A stretch of 64,000 bases of DNA from Eubacteriaceae bacterium (GTDB lineage: Bacteria; Bacillota; Clostridia; Lachnospirales; Lachnospiraceae). The position numbers were made by a program, and so were the translations under genes. Where the stretch lies: NCBI GenBank assembly GCA_910574895.1, contig CAJTDQ010000002.1:62001-126000 (forward strand), in the 5' to 3' direction. The notes below the pieces were generated by a model that was given only the letters and a program-made list of their open reading frames with translations, did no database searches and was not told the origin of the DNA. This document shows, piece after piece, positions 42,426 to 51,876 of this stretch. Numbering within the stretch: position 1 is the stretch's first letter; each line of letters begins with the position of its first letter.

Positions 42426-44357
42426 TCATTTGTGAAAATATTTGTATATATCTTTTGCCACTTTCTCTGTGACAGAATTTACCTTCACCAGTTCTTCAAC
42501 ATCAGCATTCCTGATAGCTTCAATAGATTTAAAAAACCGCATTAAAGCTTTTCTTCTGGATGGTCCCACTCCCGGTATATCATCAAGTACTGACTTCACT
42601 TCTCTTTTTCCTCTGAGACTTCTATGATACTCAATCGCAAATCTATGGGTTTCATCCTGTATTCTGGTAATTAACTGAAATCCTTCTGAATGTGTATTGA
42701 TAGGTATTTCCGCATTATTATAATATAAACCTCTGGTACTATGATGGTCATCTTTTACCATGCCGCAGACAGGAATATTTATTCCTAATTCTTCAAGAAC
42801 TTTCAAAGCCACATTTACCTGCCCTTTTCCTCCGTCCATCATAATAATATCCGGAAACTTGCTGAAGCTTCCCAACTCATAGTCCCCATCTTCCATATCC
42901 AGTTTCTTTCTCTCTTCGAGTCCATGTCTGAATCTTCTTGTAAGTACCTCTTCCATGCTGGCATAATCATCCGGTCCGTGCACCGTTTTAATTTTAAACT
43001 TACGATAATTATTTCGTTTCGGTTTTCCGCCTTCATACACAATCATAGATGCAACTGATTCATAACCATTGGTATTTGAAATATCATAAGACTCCATTCG
43101 ATGAATTCCTTCTATCCCAATCAGTTCTTCTATCTCGTGAACTGCACCGATTGTTTTCTTTTGCTCTCTGCGGTATTTTTCTTTGTTCTGCTCTAATAAG
43201 TTTCTGGCATTCTTAGCTGCCAGTTCCACTAGTTTTTCTTTACTTCCTTTTTTAGGATGAACAATTTTTACTGTATAATTCTGGTTTCTGCTAAGCATTT
43301 GAGATAATAATTCCGGTTCCTCCACCTCTTCCTGCACTAATAACTGATGTGGAATAAACGGTGTGCCAATATAATACTGCTTAATAAAACTGGTAATAAT
43401 ATCTGTTCCGGTGTCCCCGAGTGCTGTTGTGAGATAAAAATGTTCTCTTCCAATCAGCTTTCCATTTCTGACAAAGAAAATCTGTACCACAGCATCGTTG
43501 CCTTCTTCCGCATAAGCAATAATATCCCTGTCCTCAAACTTATGTGATGTAATTTTCTGATTGCCCGCAACATGATTAATACTATTAATCAAATCTCTGT
43601 ACTCCATTGCCTTTTCAAAATCCATCTGTGCTGAGGCATCCTTCATTTTCTCTTCCAGTTCTTTTATCGTGTCTTTAAAATTTCCCTCTAAAAATCTGAC
43701 TGCTTTTGCAATATTTTCTCCGTACTCTTCCTTACTGACATATCCCTGACAGGCTCCATCACATCTTCCCATATGATAATAAAGACACGGTCTTCCATTA
43801 ACTGTTGGAACTTCCTTTTTTTGTTCCTCAAAAGATACTTCCTCTTTCCCGGAAGTTATACATCTCTCTTCCTTTACAACAATGGATTTCCTGCAATTTC
43901 TTATCTTAAACATCTTCTGAAGCAGTTCAATCGTATCTCTTACTGCCATGCCGCTCGTAAATGGTCCGAAATATTTATTACCATCTTTCTTCATAGAACG
44001 GGCAAGCACAATTCTTGGATAATCCTCACTTATAGTGACCATTACATAAGGATAACTCTTATCATCCATCAACATCGTATTATATCTCGGACGATATTCT
44101 TTAATAAGATTGCACTCTAAAATCAGAGCTTCCAGCTCCGAGTCTGTTAAGATATATTCAAATCTGCATACATTAGATACCATTGACTGAATTTTCAAAC
44201 TCTTCTTAGTACTCTGTCTGAAATAAGAACTTACACGTCTTTTTAAATTAACGGCCTTTCCTACATATATGATATCATCACGATTGTCATGCATTAAATA
44301 CACCCCCGGTGTCTGGGGCATTTTTTTTAGTTCCTCTGAAAAATTAAAATTACTCAT
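42426..44357 (-). CDS. uvrC: UvrABC excinuclease subunit C
   Basis: A 643-residue protein of normal length. The GIY-YIG nuclease is N-terminal (TPGVYLMHDNRDDIIYVGKA). A UvrB-binding UVR motif (IKELEEKMKDASAQMDFEKA) follows, then the RNase H-like nuclease (ESYDISNTNGYESVASMIVY; FPDIIMMDGGKGQVNVALKV), and a C-terminal helix-hairpin-helix pair (LDDIPGVGPSRRKALMRFF). It makes both incisions in nucleotide excision repair. No Shine-Dalgarno site precedes this ATG; instead TATAAT ends 6 bases upstream, suggesting a leaderless mRNA. The start is kept because the ELKKMP segment after it is conserved in the family. Confidence 0.95.
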   Translation of the reverse strand: MSNFNFSEELKKMPQTPGVYLMHDNRDDIIYVGKAVNLKRRVSSYFRQSTKKSLKIQSMVSNVCRFEYILTDSELEALILECNLIKEYRPRYNTMLMDDKSYPYVMVTISEDYPRIVLARSMKKDGNKYFGPFTSGMAVRDTIELLQKMFKIRNCRKSIVVKEERCITSGKEEVSFEEQKKEVPTVNGRPCLYYHMGRCDGACQGYVSKEEYGENIAKAVRFLEGNFKDTIKELEEKMKDASAQMDFEKAMEYRDLINSINHVAGNQKITSHKFEDRDIIAYAEEGNDAVVQIFFVRNGKLIGREHFYLTTALGDTGTDIITSFIKQYYIGTPFIPHQLLVQEEVEEPELLSQMLSRNQNYTVKIVHPKKGSKEKLVELAAKNARNLLEQNKEKYRREQKKTIGAVHEIEELIGIEGIHRMESYDISNTNGYESVASMIVYEGGKPKRNNYRKFKIKTVHGPDDYASMEEVLTRRFRHGLEERKKLDMEDGDYELGSFSKFPDIIMMDGGKGQVNVALKVLEELGINIPVCGMVKDDHHSTRGLYYNNAEIPINTHSEGFQLITRIQDETHRFAIEYHRSLRGKREVKSVLDDIPGVGPSRRKALMRFFKSIEAIRNADVEELVKVNSVTEKVAKDIYKYFHK

Positions 44358-44363
44358 GACGTT

Positions 44364-44372
44364 ATTATATCA
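44364..44372 (-). promoter_or_regulatory. Extended -10 promoter of uvrC, implying a leaderless transcript
   Basis: TGATATAAT (extended -10, TGn-TATAAT) at 44372-44364 leaves only 6 bases before the uvrC ATG. Transcription would therefore begin at or next to the A of the start codon. No good -35 box is seen, as is usual for extended -10 promoters. Confidence 0.5.
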
Positions 44373-44420
44373 TTTATTTAACAAAAATTAAAAACGAAAG
44401 TAAAACTTTTTTTAATATGC

Positions 44421-44457
44421 AAAAAAGTCCAGAAAGGTACTCCTCCTGAACTTTTTT
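44421..44457 (-). terminator. Terminator after the 14-codon open frame
   Basis: Stem AAAAAAGTYCAG/CTGRACTTTTTT with a 13-base loop, ending TTTTTTG on the minus strand. It lies between the small open frame and uvrC, so something upstream of it is transcribed on the minus strand. Confidence 0.8.
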
Positions 44458-44487
44458 ATTTTACATGTTTGTTTTTCATATCTCAAC

Positions 44488-44532
44488 CTAGTTTTTATTG
44501 TTCTTTGTTTTATGTTTTTTCTTTTGGCTCAT
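44488..44532 (-). CDS. Possible 14-residue lysine-rich peptide gene
   Basis: The open frame encodes MSQKKKHKTKNNKN and then TAG. AAAGGGCGG lies 2-9 bases before the ATG, a TATAAT (TCGTATAATAAG) about 40 bases further up, and a strong terminator 30 bases downstream. This is the full layout of a gene in an otherwise empty 400-base interval between ftsH and uvrC. The peptide is highly basic and could bind RNA or ribosomes. It matches no family I know. The rest of the interval (44533-44707) is AT-rich and shows nothing else I can identify. Confidence 0.35.
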   Translation of the reverse strand: MSQKKKHKTKNNKN

Positions 44533-44707
44533 AACCGCCCTTTCTATATATTTATTAAGCATTTCTTATTATACGAAATGAATCCTTATAATAGTCCACA
44601 CAATGCTAGATAATAACACACTATTATATGTAACCATACAAAATATGAAATAATATATATTTTATAAACAAAATGTGTGAAAAACATAGAAATCTGACAA
44701 TTTCAGC

Positions 44708-44743
44708 AGAAAAAAACCGACAGGATTTCTCCTGCCGGTTTAT
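44708..44743 (-). terminator. Terminator of ftsH
   Basis: Stem AAACCGRCAGGA/TCCTGYCGGTTT with a 4-base GAAA loop, then TTTTTTTC on the minus strand. It lies 24 bases after the ftsH stop codon. Confidence 0.92.
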
Positions 44744-44766
44744 AATCAATCAGACTTTTACTATGT

Positions 44767-46689
44767 TCAGCTTTCTTTATCTTCTGTTGAGGAGTCTTCC
44801 CTCTCATTTTCAATCTTTTCCTCTTCACTAAACTGATTGAAAATCTCCATAAATTCTTTGCCCGTAATCGTTTCTTTATCATATAAAAACTCTGCAATTT
44901 TATCTAACTTGTCACGGTTTTCCTGAAGCAATTGTTTTGCTGCCTCATATTTTTCTTTCAATAAAACTTTTACTTCTTCTTCGATTTCTGTTGCAGTCTT
45001 ATCACTGCAGTTCAATTGTGAATGCCCTCCAAGATAAGGATCAGTTATTTTTTCCAAACTCATAAGACCAAACTTTTCAGACATACCATATTGGGCAATC
45101 ATAGAACGCGCGATGTTCGTGGCTTTTTCCATATCATTGGATGCACCTGTCGTAATGGAATGAAATACAATCTCCTCTGATGCACGTCCTGCCAGTAAAG
45201 TAACAAGTTCTGCATTTAACTCATCTTTAGACATAAGATATTTTTCTTTTTCCGGTGCCTGAATAACATAACCAAGGCTTCCCATTGTTCTTGGAACAAT
45301 CGTAATCTTTTGTACCGGTTCTGCATGTTTTTGAATCGCTGCAACCAATGCGTGGCCTACCTCATGAAAAGCTACGATTTTCTTTTCTTCTTTGCTAAGT
45401 ATTCTGTCTTTCTTTTCTTTGCCGGCAATTACAACTTCCACTGCTTCCATTAAATCGTCCTGAGAAATTGCCTTTCTTCCGCATTTTACAGCATTTATGG
45501 CAGCTTCATTTACCATATTCGCTAAATCTGAGCCTACTGCACCACTGGTCATGTTGGCAATCGCATCTAAATCTACTGTCTCATCCAATTTGACATCTTT
45601 GGAATGAACCTTCAAAGTCTCTAATCTGCCTTTAAAATCCGGTGTATCTACAATGACTCTCCTGTCAAATCGTCCCGGTCTGAGCAATGCCGGATCCAAC
45701 ACTTCCGGTCTGTTCGTTGCCGCCAATATCATTATTCCCTTTGAAGAATCGAAACCATCCATCTCTGCCAATAAAGCATTTAAAGTCTGCTCTCTCTCAT
45801 CGTTGCCGCCACCATATCTGGAATCACGGCTTTTACCAATAGAATCTATCTCATCTATAAATACAATACAAGGTGCATTTTCTTCTGCCTGCTTAAATAA
45901 ATCTCTTACCCTTGAAGCTCCAACACCGACAAACATTTCTACAAAATCGGAACCGGATAATGAGAAAAATGGCACTTTCGCCTCTCCTGCCACAGCTTTT
46001 GCCAATAACGTTTTACCCGTTCCCGGAGGTCCTACTAACAATGCTCCCTTTGGAAGTTTCGCACCTATTGCTGTATATTTTCCAGGATTGTGAAGAAAAT
46101 CTACCATCTCCACAACCGATTCCTTTGCCTCTTCCTGACCAGCTACATCCTTAAAAGTTACTCCTGTCTCTTTCTGAATATATACCTTGGCATTGGACTT
46201 TCCTACACCAAACACTCCACCGCCTTTTCCTCCGGTAGCCTTTTTCATAAGAAACATCATTAGAAACCAAAATACTACAAGCGGTAATATCCATTGCAAT
46301 AAAATAAATAATATGCTGGTTGATGTACTCGCCTGCTCAGCCTTAAATTTAACACCTGAATACTTATTTTTTAAATCATTAATTAATTCCGGATCATCTA
46401 ATTTCGTCGTCCAAAATGTAGTTTTTAGCAGATGTGTACCATCTTCTTTTGGCACAACATATATCTTACTGGAATCAAAAGTTACACTTTCTACCAAATT
46501 GCTGTCCAATAATTCTATAAAATAATTATATGTTATCTCCTTTTTTGTCATTGAATCAAACAGATATGAACTCATTGTCGTAAATAATAAAGCCGCAATT
46601 AATGCGATTACAATCGTAACAATGCGATTTCTCTTTTGGTTGTCCTGGTCCCCATTATTTACCGGGGGGTTATTTCTGTTGTTTTCCAT
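44767..46689 (-). CDS. ftsH: ATP-dependent zinc metalloprotease FtsH
   Basis: A 640-residue membrane-anchored AAA protease. Two membrane segments (IVTIVIALIAALLFTTMSSY at about 23-43, and FILLQWILPLVVFWFLMMFL at about 125-145) flank a small outside domain. The AAA module has Walker A GPPGTGKT (about 218), Walker B CIVFIDEIDSIG and the second region of homology (RPGRFDRRV). The protease has the zinc motif HEVGH (about 441). The C-terminus is acidic. It degrades misfolded membrane proteins. It is divergent from pyrG across a 274-base region. Confidence 0.96.
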   Translation of the reverse strand: MENNRNNPPVNNGDQDNQKRNRIVTIVIALIAALLFTTMSSYLFDSMTKKEITYNYFIELLDSNLVESVTFDSSKIYVVPKEDGTHLLKTTFWTTKLDDPELINDLKNKYSGVKFKAEQASTSTSILFILLQWILPLVVFWFLMMFLMKKATGGKGGGVFGVGKSNAKVYIQKETGVTFKDVAGQEEAKESVVEMVDFLHNPGKYTAIGAKLPKGALLVGPPGTGKTLLAKAVAGEAKVPFFSLSGSDFVEMFVGVGASRVRDLFKQAEENAPCIVFIDEIDSIGKSRDSRYGGGNDEREQTLNALLAEMDGFDSSKGIMILAATNRPEVLDPALLRPGRFDRRVIVDTPDFKGRLETLKVHSKDVKLDETVDLDAIANMTSGAVGSDLANMVNEAAINAVKCGRKAISQDDLMEAVEVVIAGKEKKDRILSKEEKKIVAFHEVGHALVAAIQKHAEPVQKITIVPRTMGSLGYVIQAPEKEKYLMSKDELNAELVTLLAGRASEEIVFHSITTGASNDMEKATNIARSMIAQYGMSEKFGLMSLEKITDPYLGGHSQLNCSDKTATEIEEEVKVLLKEKYEAAKQLLQENRDKLDKIAEFLYDKETITGKEFMEIFNQFSEEEKIENEREDSSTEDKES

Positions 46690-46764
46690 TGTTTTTCCTT
46701 TCTGCCTCTTATATTTAACACTGAAATATTTCTTACTCTTAACAATATGTTAAATGTTTTTTAT

Positions 46765-46770
46765 ATTATA
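46765..46770 (-). promoter_or_regulatory. Candidate -10 box of ftsH in the ftsH-pyrG interval
   Basis: TATAAT on the minus strand, about 75 bases before the ftsH start; no clear -35 box. It lies between two 11-base direct repeats CTTAACAATAT (46738-46748 and 46772-46782). The remaining 190 bases toward pyrG are AT-rich and show no hairpin of the CTP-sensing attenuator type. Confidence 0.35.
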
Positions 46771-46963
46771 CCTTAACAATATAACATATCATGGGCTTTT
46801 AATGTTAAAAATTGGTGAACATTTCTTAAATTTTTAATAATTTTTATTTTATTCTAGCAATCAATACTCTATGGTAGTAAACTGTTAAAGTATTTGTAAT
46901 CAATAATAAATACAAATATATGATTGAAAATTTATGTTAGTACACTATTAGGAGGAAAATGAA

Positions 46964-48562
46964 ATGTCAGTAAAGTACGTTTTTGTAACAGGCGGCGTAG
47001 TTTCCGGTCTCGGAAAAGGTATTACCGCCGCATCACTTGGCAGACTTCTGAAAGCACGTGGCTACAAAGTAACCATGCAGAAGTTTGATCCTTACATTAA
47101 CATTGATCCGGGTACTATGAACCCGGTACAACACGGTGAAGTTTTTGTCACTGACGATGGTGCCGAAACCGATCTCGACCTTGGACACTATGAAAGATTT
47201 ATCGATGAAAGTTTAACCAAAAATTCCAATGTAACTACCGGTAAGGTTTACTGGTCCGTCCTCGAGAAAGAAAGGCATGGAGACTTTGGTGGTGGAACCG
47301 TTCAGGTTATCCCACATATAACAAATGAAATTAAAAGCCGTTTTTACCGCAGTCTCAGTGAAGAAACCGAAATTGCAATCATTGAAGTGGGGGGTACGGT
47401 TGGAGATATTGAATCCCAGCCTTATATCGAGGCAATCCGCCAATTCCAGCATGATGTAGGACGTGAAAATTGTATTTTAATTCATGTTGCGCTTATGGTT
47501 TATCTGCCTGCTTCTGAGGAGATGAAAACAAAGCCGATACAAATGAGTGTTAAAGAATTACAGCGACTCGGCATCCAGCCTGATATCGTAGTCTGCCGTA
47601 CAGAATATGAAATCAATGAAGGTTTAAAAGATAAAATAAGCTTGTTCTGTAATGTTCCTTCAAGCCATGTTGTGCAGAATCTCACAGTAGATATGCTTTA
47701 CGAAGCACCACTTGCCATGGAAAAAGAGCATTTGGCAGAAATCGCGTGTGAATGTCTGAAACTAGAATGTCCTGAACCTGATCTTGAAGATTGGAAAACA
47801 ATGGTAGACTCGGCAAAGAATCCGACACAGGAAATCAGCGTAGCACTGGTAGGAAAATATATCGCACTCCATGATGCTTATATCAGTGTGGTAGAGTCTT
47901 TAAAACATGCAGGATATCCTAACCATACAACTGTTAATATTAAATGGGTTGATTCAGAAACAATTACAAATGAAAATGCAGATGAAATATTTGCAGATGT
48001 CTCCGGTATTATTGTTCCCGGAGGTTTTGGAAAGCGTGGCATTGACGGAAAACTTGCCGCAATAAAATATGCAAGAGAAAACAATATTCCATTTTTAGGA
48101 CTTTGTCTTGGCATGCAGTTATCTATTGTAGAATTTGCAAGAAACGTACTGGGATACAGAGATGCACATAGTATCGAATTAAATCCTGCCACAACTCATC
48201 CGGTAATCAGTCTTATGCCGGATCAGGAAGGTGTTACGGATATTGGAGGCACCTTAAGGCTCGGATCTTATCCTTGCGTTCTCGATAAAGACAGCAAAGC
48301 CTTCCAGTTATACGAAAGTGAACTGATACATGAACGTCATCGCCATAGATATGAAGTAAACAATGATTATAGAAATGATTTGACAGCAAACGGCATGAAA
48401 CTGTCCGGTATATCCCCTGATGGACGTATTGTTGAAATGATTGAAATTCCATCTCACCAGTTTTTTGTTGCCACTCAGGCACATCCAGAATTAAAGAGCC
48501 GTCCAAACAGACCACATCCTTTATTCCTTGGATTTGCGGAAGCTGCCATAAACAACAAATAA
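46964..48562 (+). CDS. pyrG: CTP synthase
   Basis: A 532-residue enzyme converting UTP to CTP with glutamine. The synthetase domain starts [20 protein letters not shown] and has the [20 protein letters not shown] motif. The class I glutamine amidotransferase domain has its nucleophile in [18 protein letters not shown] (Cys at about 381) and the His/Glu pair in the [19 protein letters not shown] end region. AGGAGGAAAA precedes the ATG. The stop codon TAA is directly followed by the left end of the second composite hairpin element. Confidence 0.96.
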   Translation: MSVKYVFVTGGVVSGLGKGITAASLGRLLKARGYKVTMQKFDPYINIDPGTMNPVQHGEVFVTDDGAETDLDLGHYERFIDESLTKNSNVTTGKVYWSVLEKERHGDFGGGTVQVIPHITNEIKSRFYRSLSEETEIAIIEVGGTVGDIESQPYIEAIRQFQHDVGRENCILIHVALMVYLPASEEMKTKPIQMSVKELQRLGIQPDIVVCRTEYEINEGLKDKISLFCNVPSSHVVQNLTVDMLYEAPLAMEKEHLAEIACECLKLECPEPDLEDWKTMVDSAKNPTQEISVALVGKYIALHDAYISVVESLKHAGYPNHTTVNIKWVDSETITNENADEIFADVSGIIVPGGFGKRGIDGKLAAIKYARENNIPFLGLCLGMQLSIVEFARNVLGYRDAHSIELNPATTHPVISLMPDQEGVTDIGGTLRLGSYPCVLDKDSKAFQLYESELIHERHRHRYEVNNDYRNDLTANGMKLSGISPDGRIVEMIEIPSHQFFVATQAHPELKSRPNRPHPLFLGFAEAAINNK

Positions 48563-49240
48563 AATTCCGGTTTATGGAGGAGTGACTTTCCTGCTGAAGA
48601 AATACGGACAGAGAATATCTTCACCTCGATTCTTGAACATTTATAGAAAATAAAAATAATATTGAATATTTTAAGCACCGACTTCATCTTCGAAAAAATC
48701 TTGATGATTTTTTCTCAGGTAAGTCTGGACATTTGATTTTGTGAATCAAATGTCCGCTTAATATTCAATATTATTTTTATTTTATAAATGTATTCAAGAC
48801 TCTCAAGTTCCTATATTCTCTGTCCGTATTCTTCCAGCAGTGAAATGTGTCAACCTCTACAAAACTGTATTAATCAAATGGGATAGTATGGGCAGTCTTC
48901 CCATAGAAAGTCCTTGTTTCGCTTGGTTGTACTAGTCTACGAATTTAATTTCTTAAAAATTCGATTCGTGGTGGTGGGAAGAGATATATAAGGATACACT
49001 TGGAAACATTGAATTTCATAAACGGATTTGTATATAAAAAAGAAGTAAGTAATTAAAACTAAAATTTGATTTCCGAATCAAATTTTAAGGATTCACGGAG
49101 GAGAATTCAAATAAAGAATTCTCCGTAGTTGTATCCGGTGTTTTAAATTACTTACTTCTTTTTTATATCTACAAATGTTTATGAAATTCAGTTTCCAAGT
49201 GTATCCTTTTATACTCAAACCACCTCAACAAACCGGAATT
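48563..49240. mobile_element. Composite hairpin element, copy 2 (678 bp)
   Basis: Left end AATTCCGGTTTATGGAGG and right end CCTCAACAAACCGGAATT form inverted repeats like copy 1. Module A (48582-48847) is nearly identical to 32713-32975 over about 260 bases; module B (48979-49217) is nearly identical to 33555-33787. The 130-base middle keeps a GGGCAGTCTTCCCATA hairpin but lacks the AT-rich array of copy 1. The element fills exactly the space between the stop codons of the convergent genes pyrG and the 49242-50360 lipoprotein, and no other terminator is present, so its stems may terminate both. Confidence 0.75.
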
Positions 49241-49241
49241 T

Positions 49242-50360
49242 TTAATAAAGTCCTGTTCCCTGTGCTCCTGCTGCCGCACCGAACTGGCTCAACATCATAT
49301 TTACCATAGCAGTAATATCTACGACACCTTCTGTCGGAACCAATTCCTTAATAGAAGCTTTTCCTTCTTTTAAGTTTGATGTAAATGAAACGCTTCCTGT
49401 TATATCGCTATCTGTATCTTTAATTTCTCCTGAATCAACAGATAATTTGCACACTCTCTCGCCTTCGTCACCTGTTACATTCAGTTTTGCTACGACATTC
49501 ACTTTTGCATCTTTCAATGTACTAACAATACTATCTTTATTCTCTTTTACTTCTTTAACAGCCTCATCTAATTGTGCTGTACTGTCCTTCTTCATTTCAG
49601 CAAACTGTTTGCCCATTTCTGTGTCAGCACCAAATATATTTACATACCAATCCATAAGTGCTGTATATACTTCTTTTAATGAACCGTCCTCGCAGAACTT
49701 AACCAAATCTGCTGCCACTTTGTCAGCATTATCGCTGCCAACTGTCAATGTATAATCATCTCCATCTTTTCCCTGAATATCTGCAAATGATTTATCGAGG
49801 TTCTCCATTACCTTTAATGTAAGATTCTGCAACTCCTCTGTAGACTTACTCATGTCCGGCATTTCAATATTCAAAGCCTGACATACCTGTTTCAGGTCTA
49901 ATGAAATATATCTGCCGGCACCCAGCTGACCGAATACTGTTTCAACCTGTTTTCCTATAGTCTCATCAACCGACTTGATAAAATCTGTTAATGCTCCAAC
50001 ATTTACATATAACTTCGTACCATCAATTACAATAGTAGTAACTTCTGCATATTCTGTCATTCCATACTGTGCAGATATCTTTATCGCCTGCTTTGTCTCT
50101 GACTCTGCAGTAGTCTCCACTTTCACATTAAGTGCTACATTATCTCCATTTTTTAACTGTTTTGGAATTTCCTTGTCCTTAGATATGCCTGTTCCTTTCG
50201 CGTTAAAACGAAACTCCATATCTGCTGTTCCTGTCTTAATTTCCTGCATTTTAGCAGCTTCTTTAAAGAAAGAACTGTTTTCTGCTTTTTTATCACCGCA
50301 GCCTGTAAGTACTGTCATTACCATTACCAATGACAACATGATTGATAATAATTTTTTCAT
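49242..50360 (-). CDS. Hypothetical lipoprotein
   Basis: A 372-residue secreted lipoprotein. The signal peptide (KKLLSIMLSLVMVMTVLTGC) ends in the lipobox LTGC. The mature part is an alternating strand/helix protein rich in Asp, Glu, Lys and Thr (FRFNAKGTGISKDKEIPKQL; VVAKLNVTGDEGERVCKLSV) with no catalytic motif I recognise. It resembles LolA/LppX-like or DUF-type Clostridial lipoproteins only in general character. AAGGAGGAAGG precedes the ATG. It has no gene partner; the NAD operon ends 86 bases upstream. Confidence 0.7.
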   Translation of the reverse strand: MKKLLSIMLSLVMVMTVLTGCGDKKAENSSFFKEAAKMQEIKTGTADMEFRFNAKGTGISKDKEIPKQLKNGDNVALNVKVETTAESETKQAIKISAQYGMTEYAEVTTIVIDGTKLYVNVGALTDFIKSVDETIGKQVETVFGQLGAGRYISLDLKQVCQALNIEMPDMSKSTEELQNLTLKVMENLDKSFADIQGKDGDDYTLTVGSDNADKVAADLVKFCEDGSLKEVYTALMDWYVNIFGADTEMGKQFAEMKKDSTAQLDEAVKEVKENKDSIVSTLKDAKVNVVAKLNVTGDEGERVCKLSVDSGEIKDTDSDITGSVSFTSNLKEGKASIKELVPTEGVVDITAMVNMMLSQFGAAAGAQGTGLY

Positions 50361-50446
50361 TTCTTTATCCTTCCTCCTTAACGTAAATCAATATTCTTTA
50401 TTAGTATATCATAATCTCTATAGATTGTGTTAGCTACTTTTACTTG

Positions 50447-51001
50447 CTACTCTTTATTTTCTTCTCCCCAAAAGTCCACCGGTTCATAGTCTCTTAACGC
50501 CACCAGATATCCTTTATTCTGTAGTTCCTGCTGTATAATATCCAGTGTCTCCTCTGAATCTGCAATCACTGTGTGATAATGATACTCTGATGTAATCTGC
50601 TCCAACGGAACGGAAACTCCTCCCTGAATACTCTCCACATATTTTTTCGCATCTATTCTGGATTTAATATTCATAGGGACTCTCACTACATTATATAGCT
50701 TATGATAAACAAACACATCCTCTACCTTTCCGCCACAATCTACAATCAGGTTCAGTTCATCCAACATTTTTTCTTCGCTGTGCTTTACCTTAAACACACG
50801 TGATATAAAACCTTTATCCTCCAACACATATCCCTTGTGTGTAGATACGATGTCATGATTCGACGCACGAAGTAAAGCAATATCCTGTACAACAACCTGT
50901 CTGCTTACCTGAAATTTTTCAGCTAACTTTGTTCCGGATACCGGTTCATTGCTTTCCTGTAGAATTTTCAACAAATTTTCCCTTCTTTTTTCTCCGCTCA
51001 T
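50447..51001 (-). CDS. niaR: NiaR/YrxA-type transcriptional repressor of NAD synthesis
   Basis: A 184-residue regulator. The N-terminal winged helix (RRENLLKILQESNEPVSGTK; LAEKFQVSRQVVVQDIALLR) is followed by the 3H domain with conserved His residues (FKVKHSEEKML, VFVYHKLYNVV, EYHYHTVIAD) that bind a metal and nicotinic acid. It is the last gene of nadA-nadB-nadC-niaR, 20 bases after nadC, so it probably regulates its own operon. The matching palindrome lies over the nadA promoter. Confidence 0.9.
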   Translation of the reverse strand: MSGEKRRENLLKILQESNEPVSGTKLAEKFQVSRQVVVQDIALLRASNHDIVSTHKGYVLEDKGFISRVFKVKHSEEKMLDELNLIVDCGGKVEDVFVYHKLYNVVRVPMNIKSRIDAKKYVESIQGGVSVPLEQITSEYHYHTVIADSEETLDIIQQELQNKGYLVALRDYEPVDFWGEENKE

Positions 51002-51021
51002 CTGTTCCTCCTAATGAGTTC

Positions 51022-51876
51022 CTAAATTCTATGCAGATTTTTCAGTGAAATATCCATAATCGGCGCAGAATGTGTTAATGCTCCGCTGGAAATATAATCC
51101 ACTCCTAAATCTATTAGTTTTGATATATTTTCTCTCGTTACATTTCCTGATATTTCAATCTCAGCTCTTCCTGCAATAATTTCTACAGCCTCTTTCATCA
51201 CATCATGTTCCATATTATCTAACATAATAATATCTGCACCTGCTTCTACAGCCTCTTTTACCATATCAAGATTTTCTACTTCCACTTCTATCTTTCGTAC
51301 AAATGGTGCATACTCTTTCGCCATATCTATCGCCTGTTTCACACCACCTGCTGCACCAATATGATTGTCTTTTAATAGAACTCCATCCGTCAGGTTATAT
51401 CTATGGTTATTTCCTCCGCCAACTCTCACTGCATATTTTTCAAAAATCCTATTGTTTGGTGTCGTCTTTCTTGTATCTAATAATTTTACCTTACTGCCCT
51501 CCAACAACTTCGCAATAGAATTTGTATAGCTGGCAATACCGCTCATTCTCTGTAAATAATTAAGCCCTGTTCTTTCTCCCACTAACAATACACGGATATC
51601 GCCTGTCACAGTTCCCATTAACTGTCCGGCTTTTACCTGCTCTCCATCCTTTACGAACAGCTTAATCTCTGTCGTCTCATCCAGTAATTCAAATGCTCTG
51701 GCAAAAACCTGAAGACCGCATATTACTCCGTCTTCCTTACAAATCAAATCTACCTGTCCCATAGTTCTCTCCAGCATAACGGAATTCGTAGTAACATCCT
51801 CACTTGTCACATCTTCCTTTAACGCACTCTCTATCAATGGGTCTACTGTCAATTTTAATGTTATCGGATCAAACAT
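51022..51876 (-). CDS. nadC: Nicotinate-nucleotide pyrophosphorylase (carboxylating)
   Basis: 284 residues from the ATG at 51876, chosen for GAGGAGGAGA just upstream; a start 42 bases earlier lies deeper in nadB. The ATG overlaps the nadB stop by 8 bases. Quinolinate phosphoribosyltransferase motifs are clear: ERTGLNYLQRMSGIASYTN, LLDTRKTTPNNRIFEKYAVR, GGGNNHRYNLTDGVLLKDNH and ADIIMLDNM. It converts quinolinate and PRPP to nicotinate mononucleotide, after NadB and NadA. Confidence 0.95.
   Translation of the reverse strand: MFDPITLKLTVDPLIESALKEDVTSEDVTTNSVMLERTMGQVDLICKEDGVICGLQVFARAFELLDETTEIKLFVKDGEQVKAGQLMGTVTGDIRVLLVGERTGLNYLQRMSGIASYTNSIAKLLEGSKVKLLDTRKTTPNNRIFEKYAVRVGGGNNHRYNLTDGVLLKDNHIGAAGGVKQAIDMAKEYAPFVRKIEVEVENLDMVKEAVEAGADIIMLDNMEHDVMKEAVEIIAGRAEIEISGNVTRENISKLIDLGVDYISSGALTHSAPIMDISLKNLHRI

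Noticed and set aside
46738-46782. 11-bp direct repeats CTTAACAATAT before ftsH as regulator sites
   Set aside because: The region is very AT-rich and two 11-mers of this composition are weak evidence.
46800-46963. CTP-responsive attenuator upstream of pyrG
   Set aside because: No terminator hairpin with T-tract and no GGGC start region is visible in the leader.
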